From assembly GCA_015067495.1 (NCBI GenBank), contig SVMI01000012.1, positions 1 to 51,719 of the forward strand: DNA of 51,719 bases, given 5' to 3'. Both the position numbers and the translations under genes were made by a program. The stretch comes from Oscillospiraceae bacterium (GTDB lineage: Bacteria > Bacillota > Clostridia > Oscillospirales > Oscillospiraceae). The stretch's first letter is position 1, and the number at the start of each line of letters is the position of its first letter. The notes under the pieces were generated by a model. That model did not search any database. It was not told where the DNA came from and saw only the letters and a list, made by a program, of their open reading frames with translations. Positions 43,471 to 51,474 of this stretch are shown one piece after another.

Positions 43471-44595
43471 TTACCAATCAAAATTGAGCGGAACATCGGG
43501 GAAGGGATTGACCTTCAGGTGGTCGCGCAAGGGCTGACCGTCCCGGGAGCGGACGATAAAATCGAGGAACTCCGCATAGTCCGGCAGCTTGTGCCGGTGT
43601 CCGCCGGGGCGGAACCACGCACCGGCATGCTCCTCGCAGCCAAGGTATTTGTAGCACTCCTTGACAGCGGCAAAGTTTTGCCATGCACCGATGGGATTGA
43701 TCCAGTAGTCCTGCATGCCTTCGCATTGCAGATAGTAGCGGGGTGCGATCAGCGCGCCGAAGTAGTGCATGTCGTAGGGGAGCTGCTCAACACAATGCTC
43801 GTATTCCTTCAGCTTCGGTCCCATCCATGTGGGGACGTTTTTCAGCATATCGGAAAGTGTTTCCGTTCGGCGGGGGTAGGTCTCCTGCATCGGCACCTCG
43901 CAGCGGTGGGACACAGCACCGTGACAGCCGCTGTTGTTGGGACATACATACTTGATGCGCTCATCCATTACTGCCGCCAGCATGACCGTCTTGCCGCCAC
44001 GGGAGTGTCCTGTGATGGCGACATTGCTTTCGTCCACAAAGGGGAGCTGCTCAAACACATCCATGCAGGTCAGATAACCCCATGCCCATGCGGAAATGGC
44101 GGTGAAATCGCCCTCGTAGATGTCGTACAGACCACCTACACGGCTGTTGTAGCAGTCGTTTGCCATCTCCAGCCGGTTGAACTTGGCGGCGATAAAGCCG
44201 TGCTTGTGAGCTTCTGCCATGACGTCGCTTTCCATATTCTCGTAGCAGCCGTCGCCGGTGAGAATGACGGGAAAGACTTCCGCTTCCGTCCAAGGCTCGT
44301 ACTCCTTTTCAGGCGCAACGACCATGGGAACGGACAGCTCGAGAGTAAAGCTGATCTGCTTCTCCTTTGTGCCGGCATAGATCTTATACCATGTACCCAC
44401 ATGACCGCGGCGATAGCCGGTCAGCGGCTCAATGCGCAGGTATTCCGGGCGAGGGGGCATGCCGCCATACTCAATGTCGACGATCATATCACGGATCTGA
44501 TCACGATTGGCAGCCCACTCCTCAGGCGTCATTCGTGTTCCGTCCGCTTTCAAAAACGGATCAGGCATTTTCCCGTGGAATGTGATTTCTCTCAT
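43471..44595 (-). CDS. CE15-like carbohydrate esterase (alpha/beta hydrolase)
   Basis: The 374-residue protein is an alpha/beta hydrolase whose nucleophile motif GHSRGGKTVM (near residue 193) resembles the GxSRxG motif of CE15 glucuronoyl esterases. It also has NNSGCHGAVSHRCE and the late histidine in RPGGHRHKLPDY. It may cleave esters of uronic acids or acyl groups on sugars. Such proteins are often labelled acetylxylan esterase. No signal peptide is present, so the substrate would be an imported oligosaccharide. GGAGGAATACC precedes the start at 44595. It has its own promoter and follows the nagA operon in the same direction. Confidence 0.75.
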   Translation of the reverse strand: MREITFHGKMPDPFLKADGTRMTPEEWAANRDQIRDMIVDIEYGGMPPRPEYLRIEPLTGYRRGHVGTWYKIYAGTKEKQISFTLELSVPMVVAPEKEYEPWTEAEVFPVILTGDGCYENMESDVMAEAHKHGFIAAKFNRLEMANDCYNSRVGGLYDIYEGDFTAISAWAWGYLTCMDVFEQLPFVDESNVAITGHSRGGKTVMLAAVMDERIKYVCPNNSGCHGAVSHRCEVPMQETYPRRTETLSDMLKNVPTWMGPKLKEYEHCVEQLPYDMHYFGALIAPRYYLQCEGMQDYWINPIGAWQNFAAVKECYKYLGCEEHAGAWFRPGGHRHKLPDYAEFLDFIVRSRDGQPLRDHLKVNPFPDVPLNFDW

Positions 44596-44636
44596 GGTAT
44601 TCCTCCAAATGCATCTACCTAGTTATATACAGATGG

Positions 44637-44665
44637 ATTATACTGCGCTCACAAAGGAAAGTCAA
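44637..44665 (-). promoter_or_regulatory. Esterase gene promoter
   Basis: On the minus strand TTGACT (44660-44665), 17 bp, TATAAT (44637-44642). The -35 begins 3 bp after the stop codon of the upstream DUF4832-type gene. Confidence 0.8.
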
Positions 44666-44668
44666 TCT

Positions 44669-45988
44669 TTAAGCAATGCTTATTTCGGTTAAGATATGAA
44701 GATCACCGATACAGTCTGTAGCTGTTGCCAATTTTACGACCGGGTTATTGCCGCCACCGATCTTGCAGCAGAGCTGATAAGTGCCGGCGGGAAGATCCTT
44801 GGGGATGGGGAGGGAAACCTGCTCGTAGTTCTCACCGGGCATCCATTTGCAAATGTCGATATCGGTGACAAATTCATGTTCACCATCAGAGTTTTTCAGG
44901 ATAAAGCGGAAGGGGAGCTTGTTGTAAATGGGCGCGACACCGGTGTTGTTCAAGGTGAAGCTGATGGGCAGCTCTGCGCCGGCAGATACTGCTTCAGGAC
45001 ATTCGATTTGGCTCAGATAGAAGCGGTAACCCATCTTGGTCAGCCAGTATTCCATCTTTTCCTGCAGGCAGAACTGAATGGGCAGCGACTTGGTGTTAAA
45101 CGTACTGATATGCCACGAAAGTGTCAATTTGATGATGTCATCAATATCCCAGCCCTGACGATACCATTCGCTGACCCACCAGTAGGATTCAAAGGACACA
45201 GGTGCGATCTTCCAATGGTCGGGGTCGAGAAGTGCAATCCGGGGCGGGAAAATTTCATACATGTGGCGCGGAGAGCCGGTGCCGTCGGCGCGCCAGCCGA
45301 TGGGACGTTTTGCGCCGATATAATTGAGCATGTTGATATTACCCACCTGACCCAGCAGCTTGGTGTTGGGGAAGACGCGAACATAGATGTCCATCAGCTT
45401 CTTCAGATCTTCATCAGGGAAACCGCAGCTTTCGCCCCAGCAGCCGCCCAGCGAAACATCGACAACATCAAGCACGGGATCTTTATCAAAGCGTTCGCCC
45501 AGCTTTTCAACTGCCTTGCTGAACAGCTCCAGATAAAGGGGATCGGTGGGGGAATCCTTGACGCGCATTCCGTCAGGACGTTCGGGGCAGGGGATCAGCT
45601 CCTTCAGCCAGTCGGGAACATCGTCCCGGGCGCAGGTGCTGTGGGGCATCAGGCGGAACATAAGGGTCTGACCCTTTTCCCGTGCCTTGTCAAGGATGCC
45701 CTGAACAAAATCGTAGTTGTATTGTCCTTGTGCCGGCTCAAATTCCTTCCACAGGATGCGGATGTAGGCAACCGTCGTATCCGGGTAGTAGCCCTGCTCG
45801 CGACCCTTTTCTTCCACACCTGCGGGAACGGGGTAGCATTCGTAGTTTTCTGTTTCCGTACTGGCGATGCCGGCTCGACCGGTGATGCAGTCGGAGTACA
45901 GCTTTTCACCGCGGAAATGCTGGAAGCTGGTGAAGCCAATGTAGGGGTTATAAACAACACCCTTTACTTCTTCAAAGTTCTTAATCAT
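44669..45988 (-). CDS. DUF4832-type glycoside hydrolase-like protein
   Basis: The 439-residue protein looks like a TIM-barrel glycosidase-like protein with a C-terminal beta-sandwich, similar to the DUF4832 family. The barrel includes VAYIRILWKEFEPAQGQYNY, FRLMPHSTC, and LGGCWGESCGFP, whose glutamate could be catalytic. The tail from about residue 335 (FYLSQIECPEAVSAGAELPI) is beta-rich. No signal peptide is visible, so it acts in the cytoplasm. It is the last gene of an operon behind the amidohydrolase (9 bp apart). The substrate is unknown. The glycosidase role is inferred from the fold pattern and neighbours. Confidence 0.65.
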   Translation of the reverse strand: MIKNFEEVKGVVYNPYIGFTSFQHFRGEKLYSDCITGRAGIASTETENYECYPVPAGVEEKGREQGYYPDTTVAYIRILWKEFEPAQGQYNYDFVQGILDKAREKGQTLMFRLMPHSTCARDDVPDWLKELIPCPERPDGMRVKDSPTDPLYLELFSKAVEKLGERFDKDPVLDVVDVSLGGCWGESCGFPDEDLKKLMDIYVRVFPNTKLLGQVGNINMLNYIGAKRPIGWRADGTGSPRHMYEIFPPRIALLDPDHWKIAPVSFESYWWVSEWYRQGWDIDDIIKLTLSWHISTFNTKSLPIQFCLQEKMEYWLTKMGYRFYLSQIECPEAVSAGAELPISFTLNNTGVAPIYNKLPFRFILKNSDGEHEFVTDIDICKWMPGENYEQVSLPIPKDLPAGTYQLCCKIGGGNNPVVKLATATDCIGDLHILTEISIA

Positions 45989-45997
45989 GATGCTTCC

Positions 45998-47125
45998 TCA
46001 CTTAAAAGAGTAGTTGCCGTTCTTCATGGAACGGAAGTCATTTGCCATGCACCACAGATTGTAGTGTTCCAATGTGTCGGGTGCTTCATTCTGCAAAAGC
46101 TGCTCGCTCTTTTCGATGAAATAGTCGAAATCAATGGGTGCGGGCTTGCCCATCATGGCATTGAGGTTGTCGAAGAAAATCTTATTGCACAGCTCTTCCC
46201 GAAGACCAATGCCGGTGTATTCTTTGTTGGAATATACATCGGTTTCAGTGGTCGTAAAGAAACGCTCTACAAACAGCGGACGATTGCCAGTCGCTCTTGT
46301 CCAAGCCTCCTCGTTGTCGTAGGGGAAGTTGTAGGAGTCGGTACCGTAAACGATGCGGTCGCTGTACTTTTCGATAAACGGGATCCAATAGGCGGTGTCT
46401 TCAAGAATTTTGAAGAAATTCTCTCCACCGGGGCATACATCCAGCTTTGTGTTCGGATAAGACATGAATTTTTCCATATTTTCCTTGCTCCAAGGGAGGA
46501 AACCCCAGTGGGCAAGGGTGAAATTCAGCTTCGGATTCTTGTCCAGCCGACGGAGGACTTCCTGCTGCAATTCCTCGAAAGTGGGATAGGTTTCGTCAAA
46601 ATAGCAGCCGCGGGCTTTCCAGTACTCGTTGACTTGACTCTCATCCCAGAAGTGCGGGGGATTGGCGAGGTGCATCAGGATCGGGAAGTTTTCTTTTTCG
46701 CAGAAGTCATAGAAGGCATCAAACACCTCATGCTCCAGCGGATAGCCGAGGCATTTCCGATGATTGGGATGACCCTCGTACATCTTCATGCCGTCATATC
46801 CAACGCGCTTGTAACGCTTGACCTGCTCCAAAAGGGAAGCGGAAATTGCCTGCACGTCGGAAAGATCCAATCCCAGATACTCCAGACCGGCATAGGCATA
46901 GCCATTGGGGGAGAACACCGCCTTGAAGTACATGGCGCGCAGATTGTCGATCAAATCTGTCTGATCAAATTCGATTTTGCCGGGGATTGTGTCGCAGGGG
47001 AGCGCAAGGAAGGTTGCCTTTTCCACACCCAAGCGGTCAAACTGGCGCTGGAAGAGCTGAATGGATTCGCGAACGGGGACTTTGAAGCGGAAGGTGTGCA
47101 GATGTCCGTCAAATTTTCTCATCAT
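45998..47125 (-). CDS. Amidohydrolase family protein (Amidohydro_2-like)
   Basis: The 375-residue TIM-barrel metal-dependent hydrolase starts MMRKFDGHLHTFRFK, with an HxH metal motif at residues 8-10. GYDGMKMYEG and HLANPPHFWD follow, then the histidine in FTLAHWGFLPWSKEN and the aspartate in IVYGTDSYNFPY. This arrangement fits the Amidohydro_2 group, which contains lactonases and decarboxylases acting on sugar acids and ring compounds. It lies 20 bp after the nagB-like gene and 9 bp before the glycosidase-like gene. A lactonase or deacylase step in the same pathway is likely, but the substrate cannot be read. Confidence 0.75.
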   Translation of the reverse strand: MMRKFDGHLHTFRFKVPVRESIQLFQRQFDRLGVEKATFLALPCDTIPGKIEFDQTDLIDNLRAMYFKAVFSPNGYAYAGLEYLGLDLSDVQAISASLLEQVKRYKRVGYDGMKMYEGHPNHRKCLGYPLEHEVFDAFYDFCEKENFPILMHLANPPHFWDESQVNEYWKARGCYFDETYPTFEELQQEVLRRLDKNPKLNFTLAHWGFLPWSKENMEKFMSYPNTKLDVCPGGENFFKILEDTAYWIPFIEKYSDRIVYGTDSYNFPYDNEEAWTRATGNRPLFVERFFTTTETDVYSNKEYTGIGLREELCNKIFFDNLNAMMGKPAPIDFDYFIEKSEQLLQNEAPDTLEHYNLWCMANDFRSMKNGNYSFK

Positions 47126-47145
47126 ATTTTCTCCTTATGGTTGAT

Positions 47146-47877
47146 TTATGCAAGGATACCAGCAGCGCTGTCCATATCCACATACAGAATGAAGTTGGGA
47201 TGCTCCTTCAGGAGGGTGGCGGGGATCATGTTGGTGGTTTCGGTCGCCTTGACGGTGTTCTTGACAGCCTCAGCCTTGACAGCATAGGGAACGCAGGAGA
47301 CGATCTCCTTGCAGAGCATGATTTGGTAAGCCGTCATGGACACAGCCTGCTTGGGCACATCGTCGATGGTGGCGAACCAACCTTCGCCCATCTGCTGCTG
47401 CTTGCAGCGGTCATCCAGATTGACGATCATGTAGGCTTCCTTTGTGTCGAAGTTTGCGGGAGGATCGTTGAAGGCAATGTGACCGTTTTCGCCGATGCCG
47501 ATCAAACCAATGTCAATGGGTTCCTTGCGGATCTCTTCGGTGAGCTTTGCGATGCCTTCTGCAGTGCCATCCACAAAGTGAACAGCCTTCAGAGGACCGA
47601 CCTTGTCCACAAAGCGTTCCTGCAGGTACTTGCGGAAGCTGGCGACGTGGGTGATGGGCAGACCGACATACTCATCCAAATGGAACATTTCAACACAGTC
47701 CCACTTGATGCCGGACTCTTGCGTCAGTGCGCTGATGGTATCGAACTGGGATGCGCCGGTGGACAGTGCGATTCTTGCATAGCCTTTTTCAGCAATGCAG
47801 TTTTTGATGACTTGCGCAGTGTATGCGGCAGCACTCTTACCGAGGGCAACGCGATCGGTGCAAATTCTGATTTCCAT
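47146..47877 (-). CDS. Glucosamine-6-phosphate deaminase-like protein
   Basis: NagB converts glucosamine 6-phosphate to fructose 6-phosphate and ammonia. The 243-residue protein has the family blocks ALSTGASQFDT, FHLDEYVGLP (Asp68) and GIGENGHIAFNDPP. Compared with E. coli NagB, His143 is kept (His133), but the places of Asp141 and Glu148 carry Asn131 and Asp138. Such changes are seen in NagB-like subgroups and leave the substrate uncertain: another amino-sugar phosphate isomerase or a 6-phosphogluconolactonase-like activity is possible. It follows nagA by 22 bp, which supports amino-sugar use. Confidence 0.85.
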   Translation of the reverse strand: MEIRICTDRVALGKSAAAYTAQVIKNCIAEKGYARIALSTGASQFDTISALTQESGIKWDCVEMFHLDEYVGLPITHVASFRKYLQERFVDKVGPLKAVHFVDGTAEGIAKLTEEIRKEPIDIGLIGIGENGHIAFNDPPANFDTKEAYMIVNLDDRCKQQQMGEGWFATIDDVPKQAVSMTAYQIMLCKEIVSCVPYAVKAEAVKNTVKATETTNMIPATLLKEHPNFILYVDMDSAAGILA

Positions 47878-47899
47878 AAGATGTTCCTCCAGTTGTTAT

Positions 47900-49072
47900 T
47901 TATTGTGCTTGCAGCTCCTGACCCTGCAGGATAACTTTTTGGATATTGATGTCTTCGTCGAAGAAAACGAGATCGGCAACGAAGCCGGCTTCCAGCTTGC
48001 CGCGGTCATGCAGCCCCATGGTCTTGGCGGGGATCTGACACATCATCTTGATGCAATCGGTGAGGGGAATGCCGACCTCCTTGTGCATGACCCGGATCAG
48101 ACGGTCAGCGGTGGCGACAGAGCCTGCGAACGCGGTCATGTCGGGAAGCATGGCAACGCCGTCTTTGATGATGCACTGGAAATTATCTGCCTTCGGACCT
48201 AAGAGGGTAGGACCCTCGGGCATTCCCGCGCCACGCATGGAGTCGGTGATCAGGCAGATCTTGTCAGAACCCTTGAGTTTGTAGATCAGCTGCAGCAGCT
48301 CCTTGGGCAGATGTACGCCGTCGGCGATGATCTCGACGGTCACATCATCTTCAAGAAATGCGGTTTCAACTGCACCCAGCTTTCTGTACGGACCTCTGCG
48401 GGTGACCAGATTCATGCCGGAGTAAAGATGGGTTGCCAATTTGCAGCCCTTGCGGATGACGGGGAGCAGCTCCTCGTAAATTGCTTCGGTGTGACCAAAT
48501 GCGGCAACAACACCGTTTTCCACCAGATACTCGCACAGCTCCAAGCTGCCCTCCAGCTCCGGGGCAAAGCTGATGCGGCGGACTGTGCCTTCACCTGCTT
48601 CAATAAAGCGGCGGTATTCCTCGGGAACGGGAGCTTTTATGTAAGCGGGATTCTGTGCGCCGCGCATGCCTTGGCAGAAGTAAGGTCCCTCCAGATGAGA
48701 GCCGGCAACGTAGGGCATGCCGGGGGTGTTTTCCTTCATTACGTCTTTGACGTTCAGAATGAACTGCAGGATGCCTTCCGTCGAGGTGGTGGTGCAGGTG
48801 GGATAGATGGTAGTGGTGCCATGCTTGGCATGGGCATAGGCGGCTTTGCGGATGTCGTCGGCAGTGCCGTCGCCAAAGTCGTGGTCACCTGCGCCGTGGG
48901 TGTGAATGTCGATAAAGCCGGGGCAGACGTACAGTCCTGTAGCATCGATCACTTGATCGCAGGGGAGATCCTCCGGGGTGACGGCAACGATCCTGCCGTC
49001 TTCAAAATAGAGGTTGCTTTTGGAGTCCAGAACATCGGTAACGAGAATAGCATTGATGATTTTCGTTTGCAT
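47900..49072 (-). CDS. nagA: N-acetylglucosamine-6-phosphate deacetylase
   Basis: NagA removes the acetyl group from GlcNAc-6-phosphate. The 390-residue protein has the HxH metal pair (His57, His59 in DIHTHGAGDH), the metal glutamate in GSHLEGPYF, the histidines in AFGHTEA and ATHLYSGMN, and the catalytic aspartate in ITDSMRGAGMPEG. It is first in an operon with nagB-like, amidohydrolase and glycosidase-like genes, driven by a strong promoter. No PTS or kinase gene for GlcNAc is present in the window, so the phosphorylated substrate must come from elsewhere. Confidence 0.94.
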   Translation of the reverse strand: MQTKIINAILVTDVLDSKSNLYFEDGRIVAVTPEDLPCDQVIDATGLYVCPGFIDIHTHGAGDHDFGDGTADDIRKAAYAHAKHGTTTIYPTCTTTSTEGILQFILNVKDVMKENTPGMPYVAGSHLEGPYFCQGMRGAQNPAYIKAPVPEEYRRFIEAGEGTVRRISFAPELEGSLELCEYLVENGVVAAFGHTEAIYEELLPVIRKGCKLATHLYSGMNLVTRRGPYRKLGAVETAFLEDDVTVEIIADGVHLPKELLQLIYKLKGSDKICLITDSMRGAGMPEGPTLLGPKADNFQCIIKDGVAMLPDMTAFAGSVATADRLIRVMHKEVGIPLTDCIKMMCQIPAKTMGLHDRGKLEAGFVADLVFFDEDINIQKVILQGQELQAQ

Positions 49073-49131
49073 GATCCGTAAACCTTCCTTCGTTTTGTTA
49101 TGGTCTGTACAATAAGCCCATTCTTACGGGC

Positions 49132-49160
49132 ATTATAGCATATCGGCAAGGGCAATTCAA
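49132..49160 (-). promoter_or_regulatory. nagA operon promoter
   Basis: On the minus strand TTGAAT (49155-49160), 17 bp, TATAAT (49132-49137), about 60 bp before the nagA ATG. The leader holds a small GCCC...GGGC hairpin. Confidence 0.8.
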
Positions 49161-49210
49161 CCCCGGGAAGGTGCATCTTTCACTTGCAGATGTACAGTTT
49201 TCAGTTATGG

Positions 49211-49245
49211 AAACATCCCGTATTCTGAAAGAATACGGGATGTTT
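49211..49245 (-). terminator. Terminator after the D-lactate dehydrogenase-like gene
   Basis: AAACATCCCGTATTC (49211-49225), loop of 5, GAATACGGGATGTTT (49231-49245): a perfect 15-bp stem directly after the stop of the minus-strand gene. On the minus strand the stem ends in TGTTT. Confidence 0.85.
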
Positions 49246-49255
49246 GGGGTTGGGA

Positions 49256-50290
49256 TCAGAAGCACTTTTTGTGGCGTTCCTTGCGGCAGGCTTCCTTCCG
49301 GGCGCAATGGTAGCAGACCTCTGTTTCGGGATTCAGACCGCCGGCGAAGAAATTTTGAATATTGTGGACGGTCGTGTTTGCAATGTTGTCCAGTGCCTCC
49401 CGGGTCAGGTATGCCTGATGGGAGGTGACGATCACGTTGGGCATCGCGATCAGGCGAACCAGCGTGTCGTCCTGAATCACATGGCCGGAGAAGTCCTCGT
49501 AGAAAAGGTCGCCCTCTTCCTCGTAAACATCCAGACCGGCACCATAGACCTGACCGCTCTTGATACCGTCGATCAACGCTTCCGTATCGATCAGACCGCC
49601 GCGGGAGGTGTTGATGATGATCGTGCCGGGCTTGAGCTGGGCGATGCTGTCTGCGTTGATCATGTGGTGGGTGTCCTCGTTCAGGGGGCAGTGCAGAGAG
49701 ATCACGTCGGACTGGGCGAACAGCTCCGGCAGATCAACATACTCCAATCCCAGATTGGGGTTGGGGAACTTGTCGTAGGCGAGAACCTTCATACCGAAGC
49801 CCTTGCAGATGTCGGAGAAGATCTTGCCGATCTTGCCCGTGCCGATAACACCGACGGTCTTGCCGTGCAGGTCAAAGCCGGTCAAGCCGGAGAGGGTGAA
49901 GTTGAAATCTCTCGTGCGGGTGTAGGCTCTCGGAATGTGGCGGTTCAGGCTCAGCAGCAACGCCATGGCATGCTCTGCCACCGCGTAAGGGGAGTAGGCA
50001 GGCACGCGGAAGACGTGGATCTTGCCAAAGCAGGCGCGGGTGTCCACATTGTTGAAGCCGGCGCAGCGCAGAGCGATCATTTTCACGCCCTGATCATAGA
50101 GCTTGTCGACAACTGCTTTGTTGACGATGTCGTTGACAAAAACGCAGACGCAGTCGTAGCCCTTAGCAAGGGAAACGGTGTCCTCGTTCAGATGGGTCTC
50201 GAAGTATTTGATGGAGATGTCTGTGCCTTCGGTGTAGCGGTCAAAGCCGACCTTGTCATAGGGCTTGGCATCAAAAAAAGCAACGTTCAT
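49256..50290 (-). CDS. D-2-hydroxyacid dehydrogenase, D-lactate dehydrogenase-like
   Basis: This NAD-dependent enzyme likely reduces pyruvate to D-lactate to recycle NADH in fermentation. The 344-residue protein has the Rossmann loop GVIGTGKIGKIF (residues 148-159), catalytic INTSRGGLID (Arg), a DVYEEEGDLFYED segment with the glutamate, and VTSHQAYLT with the histidine, which matches the LdhA branch. Unusually, the last 19 residues hold four cysteines (326, 329, 335, 343; CYHC-x5-C-x7-C) in a very basic tail. ATG 50290 is chosen with AAGGAGTGATACT upstream. A longer in-frame extension lies over the promoter. Confidence 0.9.
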   Translation of the reverse strand: MNVAFFDAKPYDKVGFDRYTEGTDISIKYFETHLNEDTVSLAKGYDCVCVFVNDIVNKAVVDKLYDQGVKMIALRCAGFNNVDTRACFGKIHVFRVPAYSPYAVAEHAMALLLSLNRHIPRAYTRTRDFNFTLSGLTGFDLHGKTVGVIGTGKIGKIFSDICKGFGMKVLAYDKFPNPNLGLEYVDLPELFAQSDVISLHCPLNEDTHHMINADSIAQLKPGTIIINTSRGGLIDTEALIDGIKSGQVYGAGLDVYEEEGDLFYEDFSGHVIQDDTLVRLIAMPNVIVTSHQAYLTREALDNIANTTVHNIQNFFAGGLNPETEVCYHCARKEACRKERHKKCF

Positions 50291-50318
50291 AGTATCACTC
50301 CTTATCGTTCGTGATAAT

Positions 50319-50347
50319 ATTATAGCGGAAATGCGCCTGTAATGCAA
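50319..50347 (-). promoter_or_regulatory. Promoter of the D-lactate dehydrogenase-like gene
   Basis: On the minus strand TTGCAT (50342-50347), 17 bp, TATAAT (50319-50324), about 30 bp before the ATG. Confidence 0.8.
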
Positions 50348-50353
50348 TACATA

Positions 50354-50388
50354 ATCGATACAATTATACCGATACATAAATACCGATA
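50354..50388. repeat. Direct repeats upstream of the dehydrogenase promoter
   Basis: TACCGATA occurs at 50367-50374 and 50381-50388, 14 bp apart, with a related ATCGATA at 50354-50360. They lie immediately upstream of the -35 element, where an activator would bind. The regulator is unknown. Confidence 0.45.
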
Positions 50389-50400
50389 TTTGTGCAAGTT

Positions 50401-50435
50401 GATAAGAAACAGGGAGCCACAAACGTGGCTCCCTG
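50401..50435 (-). terminator. Terminator of the Cys-repeat lipoprotein gene
   Basis: CAGGGAGCCAC (50410-50420), loop AAAC, GTGGCTCCCTG (50425-50435); on the minus strand the stem is followed by TTTCTT. Confidence 0.85.
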
Positions 50436-50443
50436 ATGCTGTA

Positions 50444-51409
50444 TCAATCTACTTCGCCAATGTCGCCGCGGGTATAACCGATCCAAATATCGCCGTTGAT
50501 ATTGGCCTTGATGTAAACTCTTCTGCCATTGACGTTGACGGGGACATACGCGGTGGAGTTTTGATCCATATACATATCGTAGTATCTGTCGTTATAACGG
50601 TCAGAGCCGTAGGCGCGGTAGTATGTAACGGTAACCTTGTGGCCGGATTGGAGGATGTCTCCGTCGTTGCTCTTGTTCCAGCACAGCTCTCCGTTGCCAG
50701 TACCGATATCCGTGAAGGAAATATCATAGCCGGAGTGATTGGAAATCTGCATGGAGAATTGGCAGTTCATCGCGCCAATGTGGGAAACGATCAACTTGGC
50801 GGTGACTGTCTTTAGAAGAATATCCAGAAGCATATCCTCGCCGCAGTATTGGCATTGTGCTTGACCGTTGTCCACATGGGAGCCTGTATCTCCAGAGGTT
50901 GCACCGCAAACGGTGCAGGTCATTGGGGCGGAGCAGGTGGCATCGGTATAGTTATGCCCGGGAGCACTGCCGTTGGTCACGCCACAGGTGGTGCAGGTCA
51001 TGGGAGTAGTGCAGGTGGCGTTGGCAAAGGTGTGCCCGGTGGGTTCACCTGTGGTGATGCCACAGACTGTGCAGGTCTGAGGAGAGGTACAGGTAGCGTT
51101 GGCAAAACGATGCTCTGCCGGCTCGCCGAAGGTGGCACCACAAGTGCTGCAGGTTTTGGGACTGGTACAGGTGGCCTCTTTATAGATGTGTTCAATGGCG
51201 GGCTGTTCCAACCGGTAGGTATGCTGACACAATGAGCATGTATAGAGGATGTAACCATTGGCGATACAAGTGGATGCAACGTTTTCTGTGATTTGATAAT
51301 TGTGATTACAATTACTTGCGGAGTCGCCAGCCTGCCAACTGTCTTTGCTGCAGGCACACAAGCTCAGGCACAGCACAAGTGCCAAGAGCAGGGAGATTAT
51401 CTTTTTCAT
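50444..51409 (-). CDS. Lipoprotein with tandem Cys3-His repeats
   Basis: I do not recognise a named family. The 321-residue protein begins MKKIISLLLALVLCLSLCAC, a lipoprotein signal with lipidation likely at Cys20. Residues 79-181 hold four tandem units of about 26 residues, each with the pattern A-T-C-x5-C-x2-C-G-x8-H, and a degenerate fifth unit precedes them (about 47-74). The last 130 residues form a separate polar domain rich in Asn, Tyr and Asp (DRYNDRYYDMYMD). ATG 51409 is chosen because AAGGA lies just upstream and the signal peptide then starts with MKK. It would sit on the outer face of the membrane. Confidence 0.8.
   Translation of the reverse strand: MKKIISLLLALVLCLSLCACSKDSWQAGDSASNCNHNYQITENVASTCIANGYILYTCSLCQHTYRLEQPAIEHIYKEATCTSPKTCSTCGATFGEPAEHRFANATCTSPQTCTVCGITTGEPTGHTFANATCTTPMTCTTCGVTNGSAPGHNYTDATCSAPMTCTVCGATSGDTGSHVDNGQAQCQYCGEDMLLDILLKTVTAKLIVSHIGAMNCQFSMQISNHSGYDISFTDIGTGNGELCWNKSNDGDILQSGHKVTVTYYRAYGSDRYNDRYYDMYMDQNSTAYVPVNVNGRRVYIKANINGDIWIGYTRGDIGEVD
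50867..51175 (-). repeat. Four 78-bp tandem repeats coding Cys3-His units
   Basis: Within the lipoprotein gene the DNA repeats with a period of 78 bp, encoding units that start at residues 79, 105, 131 and 157. The second and third are closest to each other. The repeat is in phase with the reading frame, so copy number could change without a frameshift. Confidence 0.8.
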
Positions 51410-51474
51410 GATCATTCCTTCTTTCTGTAAAAATAGGTGTGCCAATTTTGTGTTATTCAACTATGCCGCAGCAT

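Noticed and set aside
44696..47287. Open frame of 863 codons on the + strand opposite the nagB-like, amidohydrolase and DUF4832 genes
   Set aside because: It is the antisense shadow of three well-supported minus-strand genes, and its product has no recognisable domain. The strong bias of the real genes against TTA, CTA and TCA codons keeps the opposite frame open.
49081..49131. Riboswitch ahead of nagA
   Set aside because: The leader is only about 55 nt with one 4-bp hairpin, too short for a known amino-sugar riboswitch or ribozyme.
50867..51175. CRISPR array from regularly spaced repeats
   Set aside because: The period is 78 bp with no unique spacers, and the repeats are in frame within a lipoprotein gene.
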